Shown here: one piece after another, positions 31,316 to 44,903 of the stretch
Position numbering within the stretch: the first letter of the stretch is position 1
How the letters are laid out: the number at the start of each line of letters is the position of its first letter
Origin: Carallia brachiata
Taxonomy: Eukaryota; Streptophyta; Magnoliopsida; Malpighiales; Rhizophoraceae
Assembly: GCA_021464245.1 (NCBI GenBank)
Contig: JADCRB010000008.1
Coordinates: forward strand, 495,590-559,589
Direction of reading: 5' to 3'
DNA: 64,000 nucleotides
The notes under the pieces: model-generated
The model's input: only the letters and a program-made list of their open reading frames with translations
Told to the model about the DNA's origin: nothing
Database searches by the model: none
Position numbers and translations under genes: made by a program

Positions 31316-33080
31316 CCTTCAAAATTCCTCGCCTAGGTTTCAATCTTTGATTTTTATCGGGATCGTCGTCGAACGTTGTTGTCAAATTTCGTTCACTTTC
31401 ACCCTTTTTCTGACGATCTTTGTGACGGCGACCCCAGGCAGAAAATAACGGAGTTCAGAAATGGGGGGTCACCCACAGCAAGTAACAAATGGGGTTTTAG
31501 AGAATCAATCTTTTTTCCCCTTTGTCTAATGTCTATATATATATACTATATATATATATATATATATATATTAAAATTATGATTTGGTTTTTGTTTGTTT
31601 TTCACTAATGCAACGCGAAAACTTTGTTTGGATCCTACGAGCAGGTATAATATAAAGTATGTTTTACGGTCCCGCGGAGAAGAACGCAACGTCATGCTAT
31701 GTACGGCAGATTGACAATTTGGCAGTCATAAAAAATTCATTGTGTTTTTTTTTTTTTAAAGCGCTGTTTAAGGTTAGAGTTTATATTTTTATTTTAAAAT
31801 TTTTTTATTTTAATTTGAAAAAAAAAGAACGGATTTATGAAAAATTAAAGTTAATTTATTATTTTTTTTGTTTAATGGACTTCCTAATAAATTAAAAATT
31901 CTTTATTTTCTAAACAAAAAATAATTATTTTTTATTGTCTAGAATAAAAAGAAATTATTGTCTTTTTTTTTTTCAAACGCATAACAAAAATGTCTGACTC
32001 GCACCTAGGTGTCGAGGTTGTGACTTGTGAGAAACCTTTTGTACTTAGTGGGATCTTTTTACTGTATATCATAGCGATTATTAGATTAAAAATATAATAT
32101 TTATACTCACATTAATTAAATTCTTTAAACTTATGTTTATGCGGGACACTAATATTTATTTAAACTTGAAAAAGTGACAAGACGACGATTTAAACTTGAG
32201 TTAATATTGTATAACACACTAGATTATCATTTAATTCTCACATATTGATAAGTTTTTGTTTTCTTGTTTTTTAATTATAGTGTATTTTAATTAATGAAAA
32301 CTATAGGATTAGGAATTAGGTCAAGACAGTTGTACATAAGTCGAATGGGTTATTGGTTATGAACGTTAAATTCTAATACTTTTTTTTTCTTAATTTTACT
32401 AATTGTTTGGGAAAAAAAGAATAATTGAACAAATTAAGAGTCCAAACTATTAACTTATCATTTATTATCATAATATTAATATTATTTAAGTTACGAAGCT
32501 CATGGCAAGTTAAATTTTAATACTAGGCGAACGGCCACGAAGCTCACCATAAAGAACTATTTACATTACTATATAATCAATAATACCGCAATATTATTAT
32601 GCGACAGCATAAAGTGAAGAACTGAAGATGTTTAAATTGATTGATTATTTTGCTATGAATTTTTAACTTAAATGATAATAATAATAATATGTCAGTAAAA
32701 AAAATTAAATAGGACCTTTTTAAATATTTTTGTGTCTCTAATTAATTAATTTAAATTTAAGATATTAAAAAAATTAATTGATTATTTTAAAATGAAAATA
32801 TATTAATAGGGTGGTTCAAATGCATCAACTAAATAAAAAACTGAAGGCATGAAATATTAAAAATTTAAAATATTTATTATTTAATAAAAAAGGAAAGGTA
32901 GCCGTGCAAATTTATTAACATAGTAAATGGCCGCCGTCATAATCTATATAAAAAACTTACAAAAAAAAAAGGGGAGTCCGGATTATATAAGTAATAAATC
33001 TCGAATTCAAATTCCAATCTCCAGCGCGCTCAAAATTTGAACTCTGCAACGCTCGCCGGCGATCTCCTATATTCGCCGCC
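31316..33080. other. AT-rich divergent intergenic region (SEC23 / PRD1)
   Basis: This is the shared 5' flank of SEC23 (minus) and PRD1 (plus). It includes an AT dinucleotide run at about 31,537-31,572, T-rich and A-rich stretches, and no recognisable coding sequence. The last 80 bases before PRD1 turn GC-rich, as expected of a leader. Confidence 0.6.
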
Positions 33081-36000
33081 ATGTACGCGTACTTCGCCGA
33101 CTCACAACCACCGGACTCAGCTGCCGACGACGGCTGCCTCATCGGAGAAGAACAAGAAGAAGCAAACGCAGGAGGAATATCACAGGCACAATGCAGTCAA
33201 GGCCACAGATCCACGCTCTCGATCCAAACTCAGCAGGGAGGCTCAATCTGCCTATTGTGCTTCTCCAACCTCATCACCAGCCCACGCGCCCCCACCTTCC
33301 ACGTCTCCTACGCGCTCTCCCAGCTGTCCATGGCCGTCTCCGACCCTCACTTCCTCCGCTCGCTTCTGTCTTTTCATACTCACCTGCTGGTCTCCCCTCT
33401 CGTCCACGCGCTTTCCCTGTTCGACGACGAGCCAATCGCTTGCCAGATCATCCACCTCATCACCGCTCTGTGCGCCGTCGGAGACGTCTCCGTCAGCGAC
33501 GAGTTTGTTATGAGAGTCGCCAATTGCGTCTCGTCCGGCCACCTTTCCTGGAGCCGCAGGCAGGTTTACATGGTAATGCTTCTTCCTCTAATTCTTCATT
33601 TGAATTTTTTTTTTTTATAATAATATTCCCCTTAAAAAAAAAAAAAAGTTCAGCTTCACTGCTTTGGGGTTCTATTGGACTGCCACACGAAAAATCCCTA
33701 TGATCAATTAAGGACAAAGATGGTCTTCTATCCAATCTTGTCACGGGACTTCAATTGCCAAGGTAATTGACAAATTGAGCAATTTAAAAAAAAAATGTGC
33801 TTCTTCACGATCGAATTACGTGTTCTTGCTTCTTTAATTTTTATGCAGCGAGGAAATACGGGGCGAAATCCTTTTCATTCTGTACAAATTGTCAATCATC
33901 AAGGATGGTGATGGAGCTGCTGCAGACTGTTTTTTTGATTGTTGTCCGAAACTGTTACGTCTGTCGTTGGAGGCCCTTATTAAGACCCAAGATGATACTG
34001 TTCGCCAGAATTGTGTAGGTTTGTTTTCTCTCTTCAATTTTTGTCACTGACAGCTATTAAATGTACGGGTACGAATCCTGCCAAAGTCTAGTGGTGGGTC
34101 AAAACTACAGCTCACCACTTGGCGTGAGAAATGTCGTAACCAACTGGTAGTCTCGCTTCCCTTAGATACAGAGTTTCGATGCTCCATATGGAACACCTGC
34201 TTTCCCATTTTCACCATCCAGAGATGTACCTCATCATCATTTTTTATCTTCCATCGACTGTTTTTTTTTTTTTTTTTTTTGCCTTTTCTTTTGATACTAA
34301 ACTAATTTTCTTTTTGTCTAGCGCTTTTGGCTGCGCTCACTCGAAAAGAGTATTTTGAGACGCATCTGCAATTGACATAAGTAGTATGAGTTCGAACGAA
34401 TCAGATAACTTCATGCAAATAACAGATGATGGAGTAGACGGGCCTCCACTCAATCTCTTATTCGCAGAGGCCATCAAAGGTCCACTGCTTTCATCGGACA
34501 GGCAAATTCAGATCAGCACTTTAGATCTAATTTTTCATTATTTGTCGAGGGACGGAGCTGCTTCAGGGAAAAAGCTGCAAATTTTGATCGAAGAAAACAT
34601 TTTGGACTACGTATTTGAAATTTTAAGACTGTCAGGTAATTGAATTTTCCTGAACAGAAATAATGAGAGCCAGATAGTTTTCTATGTAGAACAGAACATT
34701 CCACAATAATCTACTATAAGTAATTGCAGTTTTCTTCATCTTTTTCATTTTCAAGTCTTTGACTCTGGAATTTGCATTTCCAATTCTTGCCATGTGGAGG
34801 AATCATACCTTGGTTATGTGTATGTAATTGTAGCTGAGTTTCTCTTTCATTACTGGACAGAATGCAAGGATCCTGTTGTCAACTCATGCATTCTGGTTCT
34901 TCATCTATTTTCTATGGCCGAGAAAGGCTTCACAGAAAGGCTTGTTGTTGGATTCTCTACTTTGATTCCAGTATTGAATTACGTGGCTGGACTTCCTTTT
35001 CATCCTGTTCAGCATCAAACCATGGAGCTCGTATGGAAAGGCATTTCTGATTGTCCTGGAATACTATCTTCTTCCACGTTGAGGAGTTGGTTATTATTTT
35101 GACAAGGATTCTTCATAGGCATACCAATGGGGAGGGAGGCATGCCTCCAGAGACATTCATGATAGTTTGCTCAATGTTTGTAGCTCTTTTAAAATCCCCA
35201 TCTTTACATGGGACTTCTAGCCTAATTACATCCATCCAAGAAGCAACAAAGCATGCCACTTTAGCTTGTCTAAATACCTCTGGAAAATATTCCAGGCAAC
35301 TTTTGCATGCTTTGTACCTACTTAAAGAGGCATATCACTATAGTTGTGAGGAGGTTTCCAATAATGACTCTAGTGTAATTGAACTACGAAATTGTGTTGT
35401 GGACATATGCACATTGCATTTGTTAACTTGGATCACAGCGGCCATCAATGAACTGGATGAGGAAATTGTCCTGGGGATAGCGGAAACCTTCAGTTATATA
35501 CTTGTTCATGGTTCTTATATCCAAGCGAAACAATTTGCAAATATACTGGTTACATCTGCTTGGTTCAGTTTATCGTTCGGATGGCTAGGATTATTCCCCA
35601 CAGAGAAAACAAAAATGAGAATATACCAAATGCTTAGTTCACTCGCGGATGTTCTTTTGGGAAATGATTCTGGATGTTCTATTAGAGATGCTGCTTCAGA
35701 TCTTCCAACTGATCCCATGGATTTACTGTTTCTGCTTGGCAGAAAACTTCCCAGGACAGATTATTGTCTTCTTGCCAATCAGCAGTTTTGGTGCTTTTAC
35801 ATGCTAGTTCTTTATATGATGACAGGTGATTAAGCTCCTGATCTTTCATTTTGATGGCTCTGCTAGGTTCATATATGGTGCATAATCTCTCCATTAGCTA
35901 TTAATGTTTGATCATTCTGTTCTTCACACTCTTGATGCTTATTCCCAGGTTTGCAGATGAGAGGTCCCTGTTAGCATCCCTAGAACAATTATTCTTGTCA

Positions 36001-38200
36001 ATAGTAAAGATTTCTTATGCGGGATCACTCCTTCATTCACATAGTACAACTTACAAATCTGTATGGATTTTACCGAGGTTTCCCAGACACTACAAAGTCC
36101 CCTACAGTTCCGAAGCTGAAGAGATCCTCTTTCATGTAGTCCGTGAAAATGATTGGGATTTGCTTTCTTCAAGGGTTCATTTTATGTCTCTGAAATGGTT
36201 GTTTCAACAGGAGAAAATCAGTCGGCCATTGAGTTACCAAATCCTGAAATTTTGCAGGAGTATTAGGACGAATAGGAACCTGGTGATTGGCCATGGGGAA
36301 CACGTTCAGACTATTAGCGTGCAAATGATTGCAGAGTTGGCATCATCAGGAGATAACTATATGGCTAGACTTTTGACATGCTTACTGATACAGCTTGTAG
36401 AGGAAGATACTGAAGAGAATGACATTTTGTCAGTAATAAATCTCTTAATATCAGTCATTAACATTTCTCCAGCCACATCAGATCAATTATGCTTGCAGGG
36501 CCTTGGCAATGCAATCCGAACTCTTTGCTATAATACTGGTCATTCTTCGTCCCCTAAGATCTCCTGGCACTCTCAGTTTTAATGTTTAACACTTTGTGCT
36601 CGGTACATCCTGAAGCGCTTTATGATGAGGAAGCTTGGCTTGCAGTGACCTTGAAGGTGCTACTCTGACCTGTATCATCTGAATGTGCTCTTAATTCAAG
36701 GACAGTGATTGGACTTTCTACATTATTTGCAGTTAATTGGCTGTGTGACCCCCACAATGGATACAAAGAGCTTGTCTGATGAAGGATTACGAATGATTGC
36801 ACTCTTTTGCTTGATTTTGCACAAATCTACCAACAAAGTGTTGGTACAAGCATCAAAAACAATACTCTTCAGTACTTCTCTGGCATCTGCAGTCATTTGC
36901 GTGATCAAGGAGCTTGTTCAAAAGGACCTGCTTTGTCTGATTATGATGAGGGAACAAGTCTCGGAGAAAATCTGATTTTCGTGCTTTTACTCTATTATTT
37001 CTCTTTAAAAAGGTAACTTCCATATCAAATATAACTGCAAAAACTTCAAGCTGCGACCTTAATCTATTGTTGTCTCAGTTCACAGGATTCTATTGCTAGG
37101 GATGTGGATTGGCAAAATTTACTTGAATCACCAGCAATGATGCAGCCCCTTTCGATGATGAGCATTTCCTGTCATGACCTGTGTCGGCTAATGCATTTTG
37201 GGTCTGCTCCTGTCAAGCTTGTTGCTTCATATTGCCTGTTGGATTTCATTACAAAATTGTCAGACCAGAGAAACAGAACACAAGAGGGGTTAAGATGCCC
37301 CTTGGGCTCCTTAATGTCCATCATAGCTGTATTTGAAGGCTTGGTATTTTATAGTGACCTTAGAGTGTCTATGAACAGTGGCCTCTGCCTATCAATGATT
37401 TTAGGGTGGGAAAAGCTGGACGGGAAAGAGACAAGAGCCACTGCAAAAGACACTTGGTACAGGTTGATTGTTGAAGAAGTAGTTATGTCTCTGTCTGTGC
37501 CATGTTTAGCATCTAAAGCATTCATTAAACATCACAAGCCAGCCATTCACTTAGTAGTTGCATTGCTAAAGCTCCAGAAGCCCGCAAGCTGGATAAGCAC
37601 TGTGTTTGATGATACCTGTATTTCTTGTATAATTAAAAACCTTGCAGCCAGTAATGTCAGCATCGAGTTGTTGCTTTTATTTCGAGAGCTCCGAAACTCC
37701 CAGTTGCTGAAGGCCGAGCAAGAAGCTTGTTTTAATCAGATTCTTCAGGTATTATGTCCCTCTGTTTTCTTAAAATTTCCTGTGAATGCCACTATGGATT
37801 TAATATTTACTCGCGTAGAGCAATAGTGGAAGTTCGTCCATTTGCCTTCATGGTTAAACATAGTAATGTCCAATTGTATGATTCAAGGGACTCAGAAATC
37901 TTACAGCAATGGTTTGGTAAGATATACATGGCGTTGGATTCCATAGTGATGGTTTTCTTTTTTATTTTATAGGAATGCAGGAAGCGAATTTACACTGAAG
38001 ATAATCAAACTGACTGCACGGACGACCACATAGAGAAGGAGGGCGTCATAAAAGATGATTCGGAAACGTTCCGTTTCCATCTAACTCAACTAATGTCAGC
38101 CAGGATGTCACTAGACATGGTCTCAGGAGTTTCACAAACTGGGAAAAGGAGATTGTTGGAAGAAATAGAAATGTTTCTGGACTGGCATGGTCGAGGATGA
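33081..38200 (+). CDS. PRD1: PRD1, meiotic double-strand-break factor; six frame breaks
   Basis: PRD1 is needed for SPO11-dependent meiotic DNA breaks in Arabidopsis. The nine exons are 33081-33572, 33654-33762, 33849-34018, 34322-34635, 34861-35825, 35949-36656, 36733-37012, 37079-37748 and 37973-38200, all with GT-AG borders. The conserved N terminus ([20 protein letters not shown], then [19 protein letters not shown]) and the [31 protein letters not shown] and [20 protein letters not shown] blocks identify it. The actual exon sum is 3,936 nt. The frame is lost six times, near 33,710, 34,360, 35,074, 35,745, 36,557 and 36,910, and each break is consistent with one missing base in a 2-5-base homopolymer. 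Adding six bases gives 3,942 nt and 1,313 residues, near the Arabidopsis 1,330. No nonsense codon or splice-site loss is needed. It is either a sound gene with consensus errors or a recent pseudogene. Confidence 0.9.
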
Positions 38201-38830
38201 CTACAGGGGCTGTCCGTGTTTCTGTCCATTGTGCTCTACACTGTTTCTGCTCGTACATTCTGTCCGTTGAACTAGTTTGGTCATATTAAAATCGTCAAAA
38301 TAATCAAACATTAATTTCATCGACATAGCAATCATACGGATGATCAAATTGAAATAAAAAGGGTCTAAATATCAGGCAATAATAAACCTGTATTTTATAT
38401 TGGATGTGGATCAGAATTTTAAATTCATTTAAAGACCTTTTTATTGATTATTCGAGTTGAACGCGAAAGCATGGGCCGCTCCTTTTATTTTACGGTAGCA
38501 ATTTGCTACCATAAAATACAAATAACTGATTTGCCTGCAAATTTGGAGATTCTCTGGAACTAGAATTAAAAGCACAACGTTTTAAATTTTATATCATTCT
38601 AAATGTGCTCTGAACATGCAAGGAACAGACGGGAACCAAAGGGCAACAACACCTAACACTTTCCCATCCAACCAAAATGCGGATGGATGAGAAGCCAATC
38701 TTATCATTATCAAGCACGGTCATTTCTCTATACTGACTCGAACTAACAGATTCTTCACAGATAATAGCTTAGTGTAATACACCTTCCCCATACATCAACA
38801 TCTCCATGTGACAAAATGATTTTTGGACGC
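38201..38830. other. spacer between convergent PRD1 and zinc-finger gene
   Basis: It holds both 3' untranslated regions. No further coding sequence was seen. Confidence 0.55.
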
Positions 38831-41800
38831 CTAGCTTCCGGATGAGCAGCATACAAATTGTGCCCAGTATGGTTTTCCTTTGACTTTCTTCTTCTCTCTC
38901 TTTATTTCTGCAGGATACCTTGCCGGAGAATTCCATTCTTTAGCAGCATCTCTCTTGATTCCCTCGGCATTGGGTTCCTCAGGAGCCATAACAGGCTCAC
39001 AGTGTCAGTAAAGGCCGTCATCTTTAGCTGCAGTTCCATCTTTCTCAACCAATGGACCTGGGTTTTCTGCAGCATTGGGCAACATGGATTTGGTATCGGC
39101 ATTTGCATCACGCAAAAGACTCTTCAAAGGAGCATGTTGTTTCCCAGCATTCCAGTTTGTGACCTTGGCAATAATCTTTTCATTCTTTTTCCTCCCTTCT
39201 GACTCATTCGCAACGTTTGTGAGAGAGGGGAACCAGCCAGCTTCCAGAGAAGCAATTTTTTCCTGCTGTGGGTTCTGTGCCATCTGGATTTCGGAAGCAG
39301 CAGTTTTCCGAAGAGTTCCATCTCTAGATTCAACCAATGTCATGAAAGATGGTGGGTCAAAAATATCAGATTTGTCAGAGTGTTGCCCCTCGGATGCAGC
39401 TTTCGACCCTTTCAACCTGGCTTCATCTGCTTCTGCAGGCGCTTGGGAGCCATTTGATCGCAACTGTTCAGCATCAACAATTGCTGGTATATCTGACTGG
39501 ATAGAAAGCACTGCCAAATCCATTAAAAAAAATAAAAAGGTCAAAAAAGGCAATTATGGCAAGTTTACAGAACAGCACAAAAGATTAAGCATTACAAGAC
39601 TAGTGGCACCACTAAAGGTTGCTTGCCAATTGTAGTAAACACGCTGAATGAAATCGGATTATTTTAGGTTGGTGATTAAATTGTTACAGAACTTCTGCAA
39701 CTTCTTAAAGAACCCAGTACACGAGAAGACATAGTTAATAAGTGTGTAAATTCTTTATAAGCATGTCATAACACTTTCAGTCCGGCTTGATTGCTAAGGT
39801 AAAAGTTCCTCCTTTGAAGCCTCAGTATCCTGCTTGGAGTGAAACAGGATTGGTACTACTGGATGGAAGGTGATCGTCACCTCTCGTTTTGCAGCCCAAG
39901 TTCCATTACATTGCCCCAAGAAACCAAAAAGTCAAATTGACCAAAGTGAACCAATAGCCACAGTATGACTTTTATAATGGTCCATGGTGCAAAAATGAAA
40001 GGGCTTTTTGAGCTTGGTGTCCTATGACTTTCCTACAAACACGTGCATAAAATTGTAGGCAGATATTGAGAGGATAGTGAAGCCATGTTCAAAGAATCTA
40101 TTACTATGTCAAACAGAGACTTGCATTGCAAATGTACCTGAAACAGAACCCCAATGACCTTCCAAGCTATCTGTCTGGCTGCTTGAGTCAACTGAAAAGT
40201 CATTTGCAGATGTACCAAGTTGCTGCAGGGCAGCTTTACTATCTAAGTTGCTTTCACCTTCTCCAGACAGAAACTTGGATGTATTGGCAGAAGCAACCTG
40301 AACAAAATCTGTGGCAGAGTCATCTTCAACAATGCCAGAGTTTGGAATGGAAGTTGAAGTTTCTAAGGAGGAAACTGCAGGCTCTTTTGTCAGATGCTCT
40401 TCTGCAGATTTTTGTATTGCCTTGACATCCACACCATTATCATCCTCAGCAGGTATACTAATTCCACCAACATGCTCCCCCTGTATTTCGTCGCTAACAG
40501 TGGTTTCAACTTCCTTTACAACTTCCTGAGCATCTTGAACCCCACCTGGATGTGTGTGTTCAGTGTCTGTCAACTTGATATCAGATAAATCAGTTGCACT
40601 TCCTGAGATGTGAAGTTCAACAGCAGACTTGCTGGTTGTTTGTGCTCTCATTGGAAGTTTATCCTCCACCAATGTGGCTGCAGAATCACTTTTTCCAGTT
40701 GCCATGCTAGATACATCATATCCTTCTATTTCATTCTTTTCATGATCAGCAGCATTGATACCTCCAATTAAGTCATTCTTTGTATTAACTTCTTGTTCAG
40801 AGAGGAATTCCACAGGTTCAGAAGTTGCTGTGCTGTTTACCATAGAACTTTCCTTTCTCTTGTTGGCATTGTCCCCAGCTGTATCACATCTCTCAATTGC
40901 AGCCTTTTCACTATTATCAGCATCATTCATCACAACTAAGCCAATTTTCTGCCTGATTTCGGTGTCCATTTGGCCAACGACAGGATTCGCACTAGCTAAG
41001 TCATCTATATCATGTTTCGCTGAGCTCATCACTAATTGTTCATCCTTATAATCAAAAAGTGGCTGTTTTTCAGGAATTTGAACAATATTGCTCTTCTCCC
41101 CCTCCACAGCTGTAATAGTTCCCAATTCTTCTGATCTTTGAATTTCTTTGATTTCGTTTGTAACCTGAGGGATGTCAGCTTCTTCATCAGGAAGGTTTTT
41201 AACCATAGGCTTGCCACTCCCATGTTCCTGTTCAAGTTTATCTATCAACATATGCTTGACTGTGTCCTCAGTTATTACACTCAAATGGGAAGTGGAAAGA
41301 TTACCCTCAGGAACAGATCCCTTGCCATCATCATCTACCTCAAGTGATGTTCCTTGCACCAATTGTGGTAATCTTCCACCTTTATGGTCTTTGAAACCTT
41401 CAATCATGATCTCAGCATTGCCAGTACTTGCAGGAACCGAAAGCACACGCACGTTTTCACCTGATTCTCCCGGTGCATTGAAGCCCTCAAATGCCACCAC
41501 GTGCATGTCTTTACCCAGTTCTCCCAGTACATCAAAGCTCTTGGTCGGATCACCAGAACCAGCACCATCAATTTTTTCAGCAGTATTCATCTTGATTTCA
41601 ACAGGATCAACAAAATCATTCATGCATTCAACTTGATTGGCTTCAGGAGGTAGATCATTTAAAGTCACCTTCGAATCATCAGTTTGCACTTTTTCCGATA
41701 GAAGAATTCCAGCAGGTTGTGCTGGAATCAAGGCCACATCGTCTGCCTTACCCATCTCAGGCACTGTATTAGATGCTGTTTCTGCGTCTTGACTAGTTAG

Positions 41801-44463
41801 AAGAACATTATACATCAGTTGTCGATCCAAACTGGTGTCACTATTCTGTGTTGTAACATGATCTGTCAAACCCTCACTGCCGTTGCTCTCATTACTCACT
41901 TTATTAGCATTTGATTGCATGTCCAGTTTATTGGTGTTTGAGTCACATGCAAAGCCGCCCTTATCATCACATGGTTGAGAGGAAAATACTTCACCTCTGC
42001 TCTCTGTCAAAGGCCCTGCCACAGAACTGATGGCAGCACTTGAGACATGATCTAGGGACCCTTGAACACTTCCAGATGGATTAACTTTTGGAACTTCAGT
42101 ATTTTGCATTAGACTGCTATCAGCTGAATTGTCCAGAGGTGGAGTGACAGCTGCAAAGTTGCAAGCCATAACAGGTCAAGAAGATCAGGATATCATTAAT
42201 AAGAAATTCTAAAATGCCATCCTGGGACTTCCACATTTAAGAATTGCTAGTACCAAAAAAAGGCCAACAGACATTTCAAAAAATCATATAAAGCGCTATC
42301 AGTCAAGGCTTACTGTTTTGTGCACTAAATAAAGTTTGCATTTGCATACCACCACTAATGGCAACAACAAATAACTTCCCAGCTATGTAAGCTGACAATG
42401 TTTTATGCGCACAACTGTAGCATGCATTCATGTGAGAGTGGAAGATGACACTTACAAAAAAGCTAAACTACCCTCTATGACACACACATCTAGACCCCAT
42501 TGCAGTATTTCTCTTCTTCATTTTCATGCTTCCTTTTTTTTTCTCAGTCTTTAAATTTATGACCTCTTAGGCAGTTTTCGTAAGGTTGAAGTTCACAGAG
42601 ATTTGACATTTCATGGCATTTCCTTTGTCAAAAAAGGCAAGTGAGAGTACAATGCAATAAAATTATGGAAGTACAAAGCAGAATATCAGAACATGGAATT
42701 AAAACCAGACAAAAGATTACACTGACTCAAACTAAACTGGCAATAAATCCACAGATATCATGTCTATCCAGCATGAATTAATGATGAGCTCCAATCTCCG
42801 ATGAAAGTAAGTTAATGCAATAGTGCGCACGTAAAACACAAGAAATGAGAATGTAAACCAAGTATGTAGAAGTCTGAATCTCTGACACCTTCTGCTGCCT
42901 ATTCTCTTCAAGGATTAGAAGCAAAAAACTAGCATTGACAAAGAAAAAACTATTTTACGACAGGCCTAATGGCAGTAATCATAAATTCTAGATTCCCTGT
43001 ATCTCATTCGTTGTAATGAAATGTTCTTCTTCAGAATCCTATCCATCCAAGAAAAATTGTCAAGGAATATCTTACATCAGGTCCTAGCAGAGGCAAGCTC
43101 TTAACTATTTAGTAAACTTCACTTATAGATGGCTCTTACAGCCAATCAATAGATCCTAACAAAAGGCAAGCTCTTTACAGTTGCAGTAAGCTTGTCTTAT
43201 AGCTGGCCTTTAGCCAATCAATACCATCTCATCCATCACATTCTTGAAAGTTATATGATATTGGCCAAGAGTCCAGTATATCGAAATAACAAGAACTCTT
43301 TAACGGGAAAGCATCATGAAATCAAAATGGCTAAATCTTCTAAGCATAACTGGAAGTCCCAACTACTTAATTGCAAATTAAAAATTACAAAAAGGCAATC
43401 ATTGTCATTTATCAATTAACAAACTTTTCCTTCAGAATCGTACCAGTATTCGCATCTCCCTCAAATGGAGTGTTTCTAGCATTATTCACAACAATCACTT
43501 CGGTGTTAGTTGCCAGTTCCTTGATACACCCAGGATGCCCTTCCATTCCCGGACTAAACCCACCATCCGGAAATTCTGCAACAGCATCTGTAAATACATC
43601 ATCGTCTGATCTGGCTGATCTCTGCCCCGTTCCACCACCACCAATCTCATTACCACTTCTCTCCAGAAGTTTTGGACCTTATGCAGCCAAATTCAACAGC
43701 ATTAGTTCAAGATTACAGATCATGTCATATCATTAAAAAAAAAGCATGCATCTATGTATTGACATAGCCATACAGCCGCATTAAGATTCATCAGTGGACG
43801 ATAACAATATCCAAGATCCAAACGGCAGAAGAGGGATACTAACTGGGGGTTTCGTGATCACCATCAGAGAGGTGCTCCTCATCAGAAACAGTCAAATGGG
43901 GAGTCTCCTCCGAGTCAACCAGCTTGTACCCTTCAATGGTTCCACAAATTTCTTGTGTGCGCGCCTGTGCTTCGCACTCGGGTGTGGATTTGGAAAGGAC
44001 CACCCACATTTGTGACACACATGAACGCCATGGCCCTCGTGCCCTGCAAATTCGGCATAAAAAACTCACCACCAATAGCCATAAGAACAATAATTCTCCA
44101 AAAAAGAACATCAAGAAACAAGAAAAATTTAAGAAAGATACCAACTTTCACACACTAAGAGACAGAGAAGACGGACCCAGAAAAGCTTTTAGCAAGAAAA
44201 TGTCAAGAATCATTTAAAGCCATTAAAAGAAAACAAAATAAACGGATCCCAACATATAAATAACAGAGATCAAGACGTAGAAGAAGAAGTTATATTGCTA
44301 GGATGCTAAACAATAAATGACAAACCCCCAAATTAAAAACAAAAAAACAAACAAAAAAAACTAATTTATTAAAGAACTGAAAAGAAAAGGACGACTGCAG
44401 CGTAGCAAAAGACTAGACAAACAAACCTGCCATATGATCCTTCGCCTGATCTTGGATATCCAT
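38831..44463 (-). CDS. large acidic protein with one N-terminal C2H2 zinc finger
   Basis: Plant protein of unknown function. Minus-strand exons are 44463-44427, 44043-43844, 43677-43444, 42150-40138 and 39510-39005 (to the first in-frame TGA), or on to the TAG at 38,831-38,833. It starts MDIQDQAKDHMAG. Residues ~13-45 carry one zinc finger (CHKCGW...KHRRAHKK). Next come short conserved blocks (GTIEGYKLVDSEE) and a 671-codon disordered region rich in Asp/Glu/Ser/Val (exon 4). The tail is conserved (FDPPSFMTLVE; LEAGWFPSLTNVANESEGRK). Exon 2 loses one base near 43,945 (HKK/ICGT, an A run). Near the end a TGA at 39,005-39,007 cuts the frame, yet downstream sequence continues to AKEWNSPARYPAEIK and PYWAQFVCCSSGS, an ending I recall from relatives. 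Length is about 997 residues if the TGA is real, about 1,055 otherwise. A single finger plus acidic region suggests a nuclear role, but this is not established. Confidence 0.75.
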
Positions 44464-44903
44464 TTCTGTGAGAGAGAGAAAAAAATAGACTTTAAGAAGA
44501 AAGAGTAAACTAACTAAGCATCCAAAGAAAGACTGAGAGGGCAAGACAGAGAGAGAGAGAGGCACTAAATGCAAAGCAAAACTCTGTGTACCCGCGGGGG
44601 TCGTCGTTTTAACGAGACCGTGAGAGAGGAGTAGTACGGAAACGGCGACAGACAGTAATGATGACGGCTCAACCATTCTCGTACCGGCGCATGTTAGAGT
44701 ATAGCAGATTATTTTTTTCCTGCGCAGTTGATTTTCATGTGGGACCCCAGATCTACAAGATAAAAACGTGTATCCTTATCCATTGGAATATTTCTTAATA
44801 AATGAGAAAATGTTTTGTGCTGATGTTAACAGGGGAATGATAAATATTTGATGTTTTGGATTTTGATATTTTGATTAGTACTGAGTAAAATAAAAAGAAT
44901 AAG
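44464..44903. other. 5' flank of the zinc-finger gene
   Basis: On the minus strand this is the leader and promoter side of the gene. A GA-rich stretch (GAGAGAGAGAGAG, about 44,548-44,560) lies near the presumed start site. No TATA box was assigned. Confidence 0.4.

Noticed and set aside
33037..33703. Alternative plus frames over PRD1 exon 1
   Set aside because: Pro/Ser/Arg-rich shadow frames of the GC-rich exon; the conserved CSQGHR frame is the real one.
33700..36920. Unannotated mini-introns as an explanation for the PRD1 frame changes
   Set aside because: No GT-AG pairs of workable size lie at the breaks, and protein similarity is continuous on both sides with no gap to remove.
40126..41636. 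Plus-strand frames opposite the large C2H2-gene exon
   Set aside because: Shadows of a long biased exon; they are broken, whereas the minus frame runs 671 codons open.
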